Assembly (NCBI GenBank): GCA_003156805.1
Contig: PMHV01000025.1
Span: 55,412 to 119,411 of the forward strand
DNA length: 64,000 bases
Direction: 5' to 3'
DNA from: Acidobacteriaceae bacterium
Lineage (GTDB): Bacteria > Acidobacteriota > Terriglobia > Terriglobales > Acidobacteriaceae
Under the pieces are notes generated by a model that worked only from the letters and a program-made list of their open reading frames with translations, made no database searches and was not told the origin of the DNA. A program made the position numbers and the translations under genes. Shown here in pieces: positions 44,005-53,119 of this stretch (its first letter is position 1; each line of letters begins with the position of its first letter).

Positions 44005-44270
44005 AAATTGTGGCTGCCGGTTGCCGGGAGGGCCGCGCAGCGGCTGCCGCCCACATCCGCGGCTGGGGGGAATCTAGTTCCTACCCTTGACTAACTGGTT
44101 ATCAGGCTTTTATCGCGCTACCATACGTGATATAACGCCCGTGGAGCTTGAAAGTGGGCAACCGCCTGCTGGAAACGGGTTTTGGATTGGCATTGGCCCG
44201 GTTCGCAGGTCCATCGCGCCGCTAAGTTTGAGTCATTCGCGGCGGATCAGCCCACAAATGAGGAGGAACT

Positions 44271-44591
44271 GTGTCCGAAGCGCGGACCGGAAAAAGATTT
44301 CCGCTGGAATTGCCGATCAAGATTCATAAGGGCGAAGCGAGCGGCGATGCCCAGGGAACGACGGGAAACTTGAGTGCGGCGGGCGTTTATATTCGCGCCG
44401 ACGCGTCGCTGGACGTAGGATCGCCGGTGGAGTTTGAGATCACGCTGCCACCGGACGTGACCGGCGGCCAGGAAAATGTTGTGATTCAATGCAAGGGGCG
44501 CGTGGTGCGCACCGATCCCTCCGGCGCCAACGATGAAGGCCGCGGGGTGGCGTGCGTAATCGATTCGTATGAATTCGTGAGAAACTCGTAA
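44271..44591 (+). CDS. PilZ-domain protein
   Basis: 106 residues from GTG 44271 with AGGAGG five bases upstream. RTGKRFPLELPIKIHKGE and GTTGNLSAAGVYIRADASL fit the PilZ domain, whose R-x-x-x-R and (D/N)-x-S-x-x-G motifs bind c-di-GMP: here GNLSAAG is present, but the first motif reads EARTGKR, so binding is plausible, not certain. Spacing of 21 bp to the downstream regulator suggests one transcript. Confidence 0.8.
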   Translation: MSEARTGKRFPLELPIKIHKGEASGDAQGTTGNLSAAGVYIRADASLDVGSPVEFEITLPPDVTGGQENVVIQCKGRVVRTDPSGANDEGRGVACVIDSYEFVRNS

Positions 44592-44612
44592 CATGTTTGG
44601 AGCGCAGACAAC

Positions 44613-45290
44613 ATGCTCAAACTGATTCTGGCAGATAACCAGGCAATTTTCCGCGCCGGCATCGCGAAAGTGCTGGCCGTGGAAGACGAGATGCGGATCG
44701 TGGCGCAGGCGCAGACGCCGGAGCAGATGTTTATGGCTCTGGACAAGTTTCGCGCGGCCGTGCTGGTGGTGGCGGCGGGATTCCACAACGACTTTGCCGG
44801 CATTGTGGCGGCGGCGAACCGGGCGAAAACCCGCGTGGTGGTGCTGGCCGATACCGGCGAGAGCGCGCAGCGGCAGATGGCCAACGGCGCCCACGGCGTG
44901 GTTTACCGCAACGTAACCAGCGCCGCGCTGGTGGACTGCGTGCGCAAAGTGGCGCGCGGCGAAACCTGGGTGCAGGATGTCGCCGTGCCCAGCGAACTCA
45001 CCGAAAACGATATGGTCGGGCTGCGGGTGCGCGACCGGCTGACCGCGAAAGAGTTGCGAATTGTGGCGCTGATTGTGCAGGGCTACAAGAACAAAGAGAT
45101 CGCGTCGCAGCTCGGCACAACCGAGCAGGTGATCAAGAATTATCTGCGCAATGTGTATGACAAGATCGGCGTCTCGGACCGGCTGGAGTTGGCGCTGTTC
45201 ACGATTCATCACCGGATTCTGAATGAGGCGGCCGCAGCGACGGCCGCGGGCAGCCCTGCGCCGCAGCCTCCGGCGGGAGTTACGCCGTAG
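44613..45290 (+). CDS. LuxR/NarL-family response regulator with atypical receiver
   Basis: 225 residues. The C-terminal HTH is typical: RLTAKELRIVALIVQGYKNK, EIASQLGTTEQVIKNYLRNV. The N-terminus follows the receiver fold (LILADNQAIFRAGIAKVLAV), but the acidic pair is D-N. The phosphoacceptor position in AAVLVVAAGFHNDFAG has Ala instead of Asp, and the conserved Lys after the T/S position is not visible. It is therefore likely a phosphorylation-independent pseudo-receiver. The tail is Ala/Pro-rich. A strong hairpin terminator follows. Confidence 0.85.
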   Translation: MLKLILADNQAIFRAGIAKVLAVEDEMRIVAQAQTPEQMFMALDKFRAAVLVVAAGFHNDFAGIVAAANRAKTRVVVLADTGESAQRQMANGAHGVVYRNVTSAALVDCVRKVARGETWVQDVAVPSELTENDMVGLRVRDRLTAKELRIVALIVQGYKNKEIASQLGTTEQVIKNYLRNVYDKIGVSDRLELALFTIHHRILNEAAAATAAGSPAPQPPAGVTP

Positions 45291-45359
45291 TGTTTACGCC
45301 AATGTTTGCGCCGTAATTCTGACGCTGTGTTTTTGCTCGAGCGATAATTTCTTAACATC

Positions 45360-45384
45360 AAAGGCCGCCTGCGGGCGGCCTTTT
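45360..45384 (+). terminator. Rho-independent terminator after the LuxR gene
   Basis: AAAGGCCGCC, loop TGCG, GGCGGCCTTTT: a 10-bp stem running into a T tract, ~70 bp after the stop. Confidence 0.9.
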
Positions 45385-45456
45385 CGGTGTCGCGCGCAGG
45401 TTTGCCAAAATCCAGCTAGTTCGCCCCAATAAGGCTATGTTGCAAAATCTTACACA

Positions 45457-45485
45457 TTGACGCGCCATCGGTGCGGCAGGATAAT
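45457..45485 (+). promoter_or_regulatory. Sigma-70-like promoter of the FG-GAP genes
   Basis: TTGACG (45457-45462), 17-bp spacer, GATAAT (45480-45485), about 80 bp upstream of the first FG-GAP gene. Confidence 0.65.
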
Positions 45486-45565
45486 TCTGGCGCGGACCAC
45501 TCCCCTCTTCTTTCTGTCTTTCCAGTTTCTCCGTTCGCGATGTGTTCGCATTTGAAGGAGTTGCG

Positions 45566-47635
45566 ATGAGGCCTACCCGTTTCTTCCTGTTGATTCTGCT
45601 TGCGGCTGTAAGTATGTGGGCGCAATCGACTCCGGTTCCGTTTGTGTCTCAGCCGTTGGTGCCCACCAGCGTCGCGCCCGGCGCGCCGGGGTTCACGCTT
45701 ACGGTAAATGGCACGGGCTTTGTTTCGGGATCGGTGGTGAATTGGAACGGCAGTCCGCGCAGCACGCAGTTTGTGAGCAAGTCACAGCTTAGGGCGGCAA
45801 TTTCGGCGGCGGACGTGGAGAAAGCGGGAACGGCCTCGGTGAGCGTGACGAATCCGGGTGCTGGAAATCTGGTTTCCAACGTGACGTTCTTCTCGGTGGT
45901 GACGCCGGTGACCAAGGTCGCGTTCAGCGGCTCAGAGTTTTCCACCTCCGCGGCCAACCCTTCGGCGGTTGCGGTCGCGGATTTCAACGGCGACGGAATC
46001 CCAGATCTGGCTGCGACCAACGACATTTTCATCGATAATGTTGCCCACAGCACCGTGGTCGCGCTGCTCGGCAATGGTGACGGCACATTCCGCCAGACGG
46101 ACACTCAACTCGCGGGGGTCGCTCCTGATGGCGTGCTGTCCGGCGATTTCAATGGCGACGGGAAGCCGGACCTGATCGTGCTCGAAAGCGACGGCTATCT
46201 CTCAAAGAATCTTTCCTTTTATGCCGGACACGGCGATGGGACCTTCGAGCCAGCGGTGACCAGCATGGCAGGCGCGTTTCAGCAGAATGCGGTGGCCGGG
46301 GATTTCAACGGTGACGGCAAACTGGATCTGGCAGTGGCCGAATATAACTACGTCGCGATTTTGCTGGGGAACGGAGATGGTACCTTCACCTCACATCAGA
46401 TGATTTACAACTTAAGTTGGGGAATTTGCGCCGGGGACTTCAATGGCGATGGGATTCTGGACCTGGCGGTGGCTTCCTCCTATGAGGGCGAGCCGCCAAG
46501 GGCGGTCAAGATTTTTCTGGGGCAAGGCGATGGAACTTTCAAGGCGGGCGAGGGATATAGCGCTGAGCAAGACGCCACCGCAATAGCCACCGCCGACCTG
46601 AATGGCGATGGCGTGCTCGATCTGGTGGTGGGCAGCACGAGCGGGGCCACCGTGCTGCTGGGGAATGGCGATGGCACGTTTGGCGCTTCCGTGACTTATC
46701 CCACGAGTGTCGAAGGGGGACATCCGGTCACGATTGCGGATTTCAACGGCGATGGAATACCCGATATTGCCTTAGCCGATGACGCCTATGTCGGCGGTTC
46801 TATCGATCAAATTGCGATCTTGCTAGGCAAGGGAGACGGAACATTCCTGCCCGCCGAGTACTTCCAGGGAGGGCTTGGCGACTACAACCTGCCTTTGCTC
46901 GCCGGCGATTTCAACGGGGACGGAGCCATGGATCTTGTTCTTCCGGCTGGCGGCGCTAACGTAATTCCCGGCTACGGGTATCTAGCGTTGCAAACCAGCG
47001 GTCCGGCAGAGCTGTTTTCGTTTTCAGACGTTTACTTTACCAGCGTGCAACTGCTGGGGACGCAAAGCGCGGCTCAGTCAGTGACGATGACGAACGTGGG
47101 CAAGAAGAGGCTTGATATTGCTCATATTGGAATGCTCGGAACCAACCCGCGCGACTTCGTGCAAAGCAATGATTGCGGAAGCAGCCTGAGTGTCGGCTCG
47201 ACTTGCAACATCGACGTCACGTTTACGCCGAAGGATAGGGGAGCGCGCGGGGCGTCGCTGACAGTGACGGCAAACACGGCGCCGAGTCAGCAATCGATCC
47301 CGCTGTATGGCGTTGGCGGATCGGTTACCTTATTACCTTCCAGTTTGAGCTTCGGCAGCCAGCCGGTGGGGACGGTAAGCGCGGCTCAGGCCGTCACCTT
47401 GACCAACATCGCCAAAGAGGCGCTGACGATCTCGCAACTGGGCTTCATTGGCCAGTTCCCGGGGGCATTTCTTCAAACCAACGACTGCGGAACCATGGTT
47501 GCGCCGGGAGCAAGTTGCACCGTCAATGTGCAATTTGCGCCGCCATTGAAGCGGGCATTCGACGAGAACTTCGGGGTAACCGACAATGGGGGCGGACAGA
47601 TCCAAACCATCCCGGTGTCGGGGACGGGAACGTAG
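45566..47635 (+). CDS. Secreted FG-GAP/VCBS repeat protein with choice-of-anchor D domains (paralogue 1)
   Basis: 689 residues from ATG 45566 (AAGGAG upstream). Signal peptide ends VSMWAQ. Residues ~20-120 form an IPT/TIG-like domain (FTLTVNGTGFVSGSVVNWN). Seven FG-GAP units with Ca-binding loops such as DFNGDGIPDLA, DFNGDGKLDLAVA and DLNGDGVLDLVVG follow (~140-480). Two ASH-type domains close the protein (each ending NDCG...V.FTP). Surface-exposed adhesion or carbohydrate binding is likely. It shares the same layout with the next gene, 58 bp downstream. Confidence 0.85.
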   Translation: MRPTRFFLLILLAAVSMWAQSTPVPFVSQPLVPTSVAPGAPGFTLTVNGTGFVSGSVVNWNGSPRSTQFVSKSQLRAAISAADVEKAGTASVSVTNPGAGNLVSNVTFFSVVTPVTKVAFSGSEFSTSAANPSAVAVADFNGDGIPDLAATNDIFIDNVAHSTVVALLGNGDGTFRQTDTQLAGVAPDGVLSGDFNGDGKPDLIVLESDGYLSKNLSFYAGHGDGTFEPAVTSMAGAFQQNAVAGDFNGDGKLDLAVAEYNYVAILLGNGDGTFTSHQMIYNLSWGICAGDFNGDGILDLAVASSYEGEPPRAVKIFLGQGDGTFKAGEGYSAEQDATAIATADLNGDGVLDLVVGSTSGATVLLGNGDGTFGASVTYPTSVEGGHPVTIADFNGDGIPDIALADDAYVGGSIDQIAILLGKGDGTFLPAEYFQGGLGDYNLPLLAGDFNGDGAMDLVLPAGGANVIPGYGYLALQTSGPAELFSFSDVYFTSVQLLGTQSAAQSVTMTNVGKKRLDIAHIGMLGTNPRDFVQSNDCGSSLSVGSTCNIDVTFTPKDRGARGASLTVTANTAPSQQSIPLYGVGGSVTLLPSSLSFGSQPVGTVSAAQAVTLTNIAKEALTISQLGFIGQFPGAFLQTNDCGTMVAPGASCTVNVQFAPPLKRAFDENFGVTDNGGGQIQTIPVSGTGT

Positions 47636-47693
47636 AGCGTATGCATGAGTGTGTTGCGCAGGCGGCTGCTGTCGATTCGTTCGGAGGTGTGCT

Positions 47694-49799
47694 ATGAGAT
47701 CTGCATATTTGTTTTTTATGGTTTTGTGCGTCAGCGTGGCCAGTCTGGCGCAATCGAATCCGGTTCCATTTGTGTCTCAGCCCTTGGATCCTGCGAGCGT
47801 TTCGCCCGGCGCGCATGAGTTCACGCTTACGGTGAACGGCACGGGCTTCGTTTCGGGGTCGGTGGTGCAGTGGAACCGCACCCGCCTGGCGACAACTTTC
47901 ATCAACGGCAAGGAGTTGACGGCGGCGGTTCCGGCAGCGGAGGTCGCGGTGGCGGGCGCAGCGGAAATTACGGTGGTCAGTCCGAGTCCGGGCGGGGGCA
48001 CGTCGAATACGGAATGGTTCGAGATTGCTACGCCAATCCGGACTCCGGGGCTTTTCACGCGGACCGACTACTCGCCGGGGGCCTTGGTTCAGGCAGTGTT
48101 TTCGGGCGATTTCAACGGCGACGGGATTCCCGACTTGGCGGAGGTCTACGATGACAATGGCAACACGCTTGCGATTCTACTGGGCCAGGGCGACGGAACC
48201 TTCGTAAGCGGGGCCAAGTATCCGATCACCGCGGATTTTCTTATTTCTCTGACCGGCGGCGATTTCAACGGCGATGGGAAGCTGGATTTGGCATTAGTCG
48301 ACCAGGATTGCCCGACTGTGCCTTGCGCCAGCGGCGAGGTGACCATCCTATTGGGTAAGGGCGACGGGACCTTCGAAAAAGGCGCGGCCACCTACGCGAC
48401 CGGCCAGAGTCCGTGGTTCATCGCCGCGGCTGACTTTAATGGCGACGGCAAACTCGATCTGGCAACCGCCAACCTGTGCACCAATTGCGGCGACGAGCCG
48501 CTCAACGCCATCTCCGTGCTGCTGGGCAACGGAGACGGCACGTTTCAACCGCCGATTGAGACCGTACTGCAGAACGCCTCTGCCGCGTACCAGTTCGCCG
48601 TGGGCGATTTGAATGGCGATGGAAAACTCGACGTGGTCGCGGCCGATTACTACTGCGGTCAACCGATCTGCACCGGAGAAATATCGGTGCTGCTGGGCAA
48701 GGGAGACGGCACGTTTCAGCCGAGCACGGAGTACATCACCGACGGAGGCGTAACCTCGGTGGTGATCGCAGATCTCAACGGAGACGGCCATCTCGACGTG
48801 GCGGCTGCCGAATCCGGCATGTTTTTCGGCCAGAGCGGGGCCGGAGTATTCCTGGGAAACGGGGATGGAACGTTGCAGAAGCGGGCTGACTACGGTGGAG
48901 CGGAAACCACGCCGTGGTCGATTGCGGCGGGCGATTTCAACGATGACGGCAGAATCGACCTGGCCATCACCAATTGGGGCGAGCTTACGACGATCACCAG
49001 TTCGGTTTCTCTGCTGCTGGGAAACGGCGATGGCTCGTTCCAACCACAGCTCAGCTATCCCATCGGCGTCGTACCCCAGTCGCTGGTAACAGGCGACTTT
49101 AACCGCGACGGCAGACTCGACATGGCCTCCGCCGACTACAACGGCTCAGCAGTCTCGGTGTTGGTGGGAAGCGTACTGGCGGCATCGAACAGCTCGGTGA
49201 ACTTTCCCGTCACGATTCTGATCGGCGCCAGCAGCCAGCCGGAGCCGGTAATCCTGACGAATGTCGGTCCACAGACGGTGCACCTTGGAAGCATCACGAT
49301 CACCGGAGCCGATCAGGCTTATTTCACACAGAACAATAATTGCGGAACCAGCTTGACGCCGGGAAAGAGCTGTACGGCGAATCTGACGTTCTCCCCGCAG
49401 AGCATCGGCGTGCTGACCGCCAACTTGACCATCGCCGACAATACCGGGCAAGGACAACAAACCATCCCTCTCGGCGGCGTAGCGACCCAGGTAAGGCTTT
49501 CACCGGCAAGCCTGAGTTTCGGCAGCCAGGCTGTGGGCACAACCAGCAATGCTCAGGTTGTGACCTTGACCAATCTCGGCGCGCAGTTTTCGTTCTATGA
49601 ATTCTCAGTCGGGGGAGTGGACCCGCACGATTTTTCGGAAACCCACACCTGCACCCGCCTGCTGGCAGCGCGCGGAACCTGCACCATCACCGTGACTTTC
49701 ACACCGAGGGCCATGGGGAGCAGGAGTGCGACGGTGTACATTCACGACGGTGGGGGCGGCAGTCCGCAGCAGATCGCGTTGAGCGGGACCGGGACGTAG
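47694..49799 (+). CDS. Secreted FG-GAP/VCBS repeat protein with choice-of-anchor D domains (paralogue 2)
   Basis: 701 residues from ATG 47694 (GGAGGT upstream). Same order as paralogue 1: signal peptide (ending ASLAQ), TIG-like domain starting SNPVPFVSQPLDPASVSPGA, seven FG-GAP units (DFNGDGIPDLAEV, DFNGDGKLDLALV, DFNDDGRIDLAIT and others), and two ASH domains with VNLTFSPQ-like NLTFSPQSIGVLTANLTIAD and TVTFTPRAMGSRSATVYIHD. Obvious tandem duplicate; the FG-GAP loops differ from paralogue 1 at many positions. Transcribed together with it. Confidence 0.85.
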   Translation: MRSAYLFFMVLCVSVASLAQSNPVPFVSQPLDPASVSPGAHEFTLTVNGTGFVSGSVVQWNRTRLATTFINGKELTAAVPAAEVAVAGAAEITVVSPSPGGGTSNTEWFEIATPIRTPGLFTRTDYSPGALVQAVFSGDFNGDGIPDLAEVYDDNGNTLAILLGQGDGTFVSGAKYPITADFLISLTGGDFNGDGKLDLALVDQDCPTVPCASGEVTILLGKGDGTFEKGAATYATGQSPWFIAAADFNGDGKLDLATANLCTNCGDEPLNAISVLLGNGDGTFQPPIETVLQNASAAYQFAVGDLNGDGKLDVVAADYYCGQPICTGEISVLLGKGDGTFQPSTEYITDGGVTSVVIADLNGDGHLDVAAAESGMFFGQSGAGVFLGNGDGTLQKRADYGGAETTPWSIAAGDFNDDGRIDLAITNWGELTTITSSVSLLLGNGDGSFQPQLSYPIGVVPQSLVTGDFNRDGRLDMASADYNGSAVSVLVGSVLAASNSSVNFPVTILIGASSQPEPVILTNVGPQTVHLGSITITGADQAYFTQNNNCGTSLTPGKSCTANLTFSPQSIGVLTANLTIADNTGQGQQTIPLGGVATQVRLSPASLSFGSQAVGTTSNAQVVTLTNLGAQFSFYEFSVGGVDPHDFSETHTCTRLLAARGTCTITVTFTPRAMGSRSATVYIHDGGGGSPQQIALSGTGT

Positions 49800-49866
49800 C
49801 CTGTGCCGCGCCCGATGCAGAGCGGCGGCAATTTCCAACAAATTTCCAACACGAGAAGCGGAGAAG

Positions 49867-51462
49867 CTAGCCGATTTTCTCGCCCACAACTTTCGCCTGC
49901 GTAAATAGATAAAGGTAGTCCGGGCCGCCGGATTTGGAATCCGTGCCTGACATGTTGAAACCGCCGAAGGGATGCGCGCCCACCATCGCTCCCGTGCATT
50001 TGCGGTTGATGTAGAGATTGCCTACGTGGAAATCGCGAATGGCGCGCTCGATCTTATCGCGCGACTTGGTATAGACCGCGCCGGTGAGGCCGAATTCGGT
50101 GTCGTTGGCGATTTCGAGCGCGTGGTCGAAGCCGTGAGCCTTGATCACCACCAGCACCGGACCGAAAATTTCTTCCTGCTCCAGCTTTGACTTCGCGGGA
50201 ATATCGGCGAATACGGTGGGCCGGATGTAGTAGCCTTCGCCGGCTTCGGTGGCGCGCTCGCCGCCGGTGACGAGGCGTCCATCTTTTTTGCCCTGCTCGA
50301 TGTATCCGAGGATGGTCTTCATCGAGCCTTCGTTGATCACGGCGCCCATGTTGCTGTTTTCGGCGGGATCGCCGATGGTGATTTTTTCCACGCGGGATTT
50401 GAGCTGCTCGAGGAATTTATCGTAAACGCGCTCATCGACGATGGCGCGCGAACACGCAGAACATTTCTGACCCTGGAAGCCGAACGCGGCTTGCGCGACG
50501 CCTTCGACGGCGGAGTCGATATCGGAGTCGGCGTCGACGATGATGGCGTCTTTGCCGCCCATTTCGAGGATGGTGCGCTTGATCCAGAGCTGGCCGGAAG
50601 CTTGCGTGGCGGCAGTTTTATTGATGTGCAGCCCAACTTCGCGGGAACCAGTGAAGGCGACATAGCGCGTTTTGGGATGGGCGACCACGGCATCCCCGAA
50701 ACTTGCGCCCGCGCCGGGACCGAAATTCACTACGCCTTCGGGCATGCCGGCTTCTTCGAGCAGTTCGATAAATTTCGCGGCGATGGTGGGCGAATCGCTC
50801 GAAGGCTTCAGGATCACGGTGTTGCCGCTGACGATGGAAGCGAGCGTCATGCCGGCCATGATGGCGCAGGGAAAATTCCACGGAGGAATCACCGCGCCCA
50901 CGCCCAGCGGAATGTACATCAGCGAGTCGCGCTCGCCGGGCAACTGCACCGGCGTTTTGGCCTGCGCGAGGCGCAGCGCTTCGCGCGCGTAAAATTCGCA
51001 GAAGTCGATAGTCTCGGAGATATCGGCGTCGGCTTCGCCCCAGTTCTTGCTGACTTCGAAAACCAGCCAGGCCATGTAATCCATTTTGCGGTTGCGGAGA
51101 AGGTCGGCGGTGCGGAACAGCAGGCTGGCGCGGTCTTCGATCGAAGTCTGGCTCCAGGATTCGAAAGCCTTGAGCGCGGCATTCATTGCCGGCTCGACGT
51201 GCTCTTTGCCCGCCTTCTGATGGATGCCGACAATTTCCGATGGACGCGAAGGATTCAGCGATTTGATCTTGTCCGCAGTCTTGACGCGCTGGCCGCCGAT
51301 GATGAGGTCATACTCGCGGCCGAGCTGGCCGCGAACCCGCTCGATGGCGGCGCGCATCTTGCGGGCGCTGTCTTCGTGGCGGAAGTCGTAAAAGGGTTCG
51401 TTGATGAATGGGCCTTGATGGGAGGACGTGCGCGGGCGGATGGGGAGTTCGGCGATTGCCAT
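49867..51462 (-). CDS. pruA: 1-pyrroline-5-carboxylate dehydrogenase
   Basis: 531 residues. NAD-dependent oxidation of glutamate semialdehyde to glutamate in proline/arginine catabolism. Catalytic Cys in GFQGQKCSACSRAIVDERVY (~residue 320), general base Glu in ILEMGGKDAIIVDAD (~285), nucleotide motif in AFTGSREVGLHI, and substrate loop near the end (GGFNMSGTDSKSGGPDYL). The N-terminal FINEPFYDF is typical of RocA/PruA. No proline dehydrogenase is adjacent. GAAAGGA precedes the start. Confidence 0.93.
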   Translation of the reverse strand: MAIAELPIRPRTSSHQGPFINEPFYDFRHEDSARKMRAAIERVRGQLGREYDLIIGGQRVKTADKIKSLNPSRPSEIVGIHQKAGKEHVEPAMNAALKAFESWSQTSIEDRASLLFRTADLLRNRKMDYMAWLVFEVSKNWGEADADISETIDFCEFYAREALRLAQAKTPVQLPGERDSLMYIPLGVGAVIPPWNFPCAIMAGMTLASIVSGNTVILKPSSDSPTIAAKFIELLEEAGMPEGVVNFGPGAGASFGDAVVAHPKTRYVAFTGSREVGLHINKTAATQASGQLWIKRTILEMGGKDAIIVDADSDIDSAVEGVAQAAFGFQGQKCSACSRAIVDERVYDKFLEQLKSRVEKITIGDPAENSNMGAVINEGSMKTILGYIEQGKKDGRLVTGGERATEAGEGYYIRPTVFADIPAKSKLEQEEIFGPVLVVIKAHGFDHALEIANDTEFGLTGAVYTKSRDKIERAIRDFHVGNLYINRKCTGAMVGAHPFGGFNMSGTDSKSGGPDYLYLFTQAKVVGEKIG

Positions 51463-51565
51463 GGGGGAATCCTTTCAGAAGTTGAGGAATTGATTATTAT
51501 TAGGGCTACCGCAGTATTTTACACCCTGACATAGTGGGTATCGGCCCGTCGAGATCTGCTCGACC

Positions 51566-51587
51566 GGACAGCCGAGGGCGGCTGTCC
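51566..51587. repeat. Hairpin in the pruA/hbd divergent spacer
   Basis: GGACAGCC, loop GAGGGC, GGCTGTCC. A perfect 8-bp stem placed between two divergent genes, so unlikely to be a terminator for either; a REP-like or regulatory hairpin. Confidence 0.6.
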
Positions 51588-51661
51588 CCGCGTGTGTGTC
51601 CTGGACTGTGATGACGGATGATAGACTCACACTTTTATCGAGGAAATACCGAGGCGGATTC

Positions 51662-52510
51662 ATGGACATCAAGTCTGTGGGCGTAGTCGGCGCGGGCACA
51701 ATGGGCAACGGCATTGCCCACGTGCTTGCCCGGAGCGGTTTCTCGGTGGTTTTGTGCGATGTGGAGCAGCGGTTTCTCGTCCGCGCGCTCGACACCATCA
51801 CCATCAATCTCCACCGTGAAGCCCACAAGAAAAAGATTTCTGCCGAGGACAACGCAGCCGCCCTGAAGCGGATCACACCCGTGACCGAACGCGCCAAACT
51901 TGCCGACTGCGACTTCATTGTGGAAGCGGCTACGGAGAAGTTTGAGATCAAGACGGAGATTTTTCGCGATCTCGACCGGCTGGCACGGCCGGAAGTCATC
52001 CTGGCCTCGAACACGTCTTCGATCTCCATCACCAAACTTGCCGCGCTGACCAAGCGGCCGGAGAAAGTGATCGGCATGCACTTCTTTAATCCGGTGCCGG
52101 TGATGAAGCTGGTGGAGGTGATTCGCGGGCTGGCCACCTCGCAGGAGACGTTTTCTGAAACTCGTAACCTGGCGCTACAGCTCGACAAAACGCCGGTTGA
52201 GGTGAACGACGCGCCGGGTTTTGTTTCGAACCGCGTGCTGATGCCGCTGCTCAACGAAGCGATGTATGCGGTGATGGAAGGCGTGGCCACGCCTGAAGCC
52301 GTTGATGAGGTGTTCAAGCTGGGCATGGCGCATCCCATGGGGCCGCTGACGCTCGCCGACTTCATCGGACTCGATGTCTGCCTCGACATTATGAGAGTGC
52401 TGCACGACGGCCTGGGCGATCCTAAGTACCGGCCCTGCCCGCTGCTGATCAAGATGGTGGATGCGGGCTGGCTGGGGCGCAAGAGCGGGCGCGGGTTTTA
52501 CAAGTACTGA
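51662..52510 (+). CDS. 3-hydroxybutyryl-CoA dehydrogenase
   Basis: 282 residues from ATG 51662 (GAGGCGG upstream); normal length for Hbd/PaaH. Rossmann motif [20 protein letters not shown] at the N-terminus; IIEAATEK-like [13 protein letters not shown]; catalytic His in [17 protein letters not shown] (~residue 140); [20 protein letters not shown] in the helical domain. Oxidises 3-hydroxyacyl-CoA in fatty-acid or butyrate metabolism. A repeat array and a small membrane protein gene follow. Confidence 0.93.
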   Translation: MDIKSVGVVGAGTMGNGIAHVLARSGFSVVLCDVEQRFLVRALDTITINLHREAHKKKISAEDNAAALKRITPVTERAKLADCDFIVEAATEKFEIKTEIFRDLDRLARPEVILASNTSSISITKLAALTKRPEKVIGMHFFNPVPVMKLVEVIRGLATSQETFSETRNLALQLDKTPVEVNDAPGFVSNRVLMPLLNEAMYAVMEGVATPEAVDEVFKLGMAHPMGPLTLADFIGLDVCLDIMRVLHDGLGDPKYRPCPLLIKMVDAGWLGRKSGRGFYKY

Positions 52511-52555
52511 GTCCCGAGTACCGAGTACTGAGTACCGAGTGCTGAGTAAAGGCCG
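52511..52555. repeat. 10-bp intergenic tandem array (CCGAGTACTGAG type)
   Basis: Tandem GAGTACCGAGTACTGAGTAC words right after the stop codon; same family as the array at 13304. Confidence 0.75.
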
Positions 52556-52608
52556 GTTGATTTGCGGTTGCCGCTGCCCGAGTGCCAATTGAAAACGCGC
52601 TGAACGGA

Positions 52609-52974
52609 ATGACCACCCAGCCAGTTTCGCCGCAGATCGGGAGCGATGCACCGTTCTATTTTCTGGCCGCGCTGGCCGGCATCGGTACCGGCTGGGCCGA
52701 TGTCACCATTAACGACCTGCTTCTCACAGCGCTGCTGGTGCTGGCGGCTTGCATGGTGCTGGGACTGCTGCGGCCGCGGCGCCCGTGGCGGTGGATTGCA
52801 GCCGTTGTGGCGTTCGTTCTTCTCACCCAGTTCGCTGCTTCCCTGCTGACCAGGATCAAACCGACGCGCGCCCAGATTTACGGGTCATTCCTTACTGCCT
52901 TGCCCGGTCTTGCCGGCGCTTATGGAGGAGCAGTGATGCGGCGGGTGATCGACAATCTTTGGCAGGGGAAGTGA
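52609..52974 (+). CDS. Small multi-pass membrane protein
   Basis: 121 residues from ATG 52609. Hydrophobic segments FYFLAALAGIGTGWADV, LLLTALLVLAACMVLGLL and WIAAVVAFVLLTQFAASLL, plus a weaker one near GSFLTALPGLAGAYGG. No known family. A longer reading from GTG 52582 adds nine residues. Function unknown. Confidence 0.55.
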   Translation: MTTQPVSPQIGSDAPFYFLAALAGIGTGWADVTINDLLLTALLVLAACMVLGLLRPRRPWRWIAAVVAFVLLTQFAASLLTRIKPTRAQIYGSFLTALPGLAGAYGGAVMRRVIDNLWQGK

Positions 52975-53119
52975 AGCAGTTGTGAGTTTGCCAGTCGCCG
53001 GTTGTCAGTTCTCAGCTTCCAGCCGAAGCCCGAAGCTCAGAACTCGAAGCTCAGAGCTTTTCCGAGGCTAGTCGAAAAGTTACTTCCGGTTCCACAGGCT
53101 GGGCGCGTATGCTGCCAGC

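Noticed and set aside
51566..51587. Hairpin considered as a rho-independent terminator.
   Set aside because: It lies between divergent genes and has no T tract.
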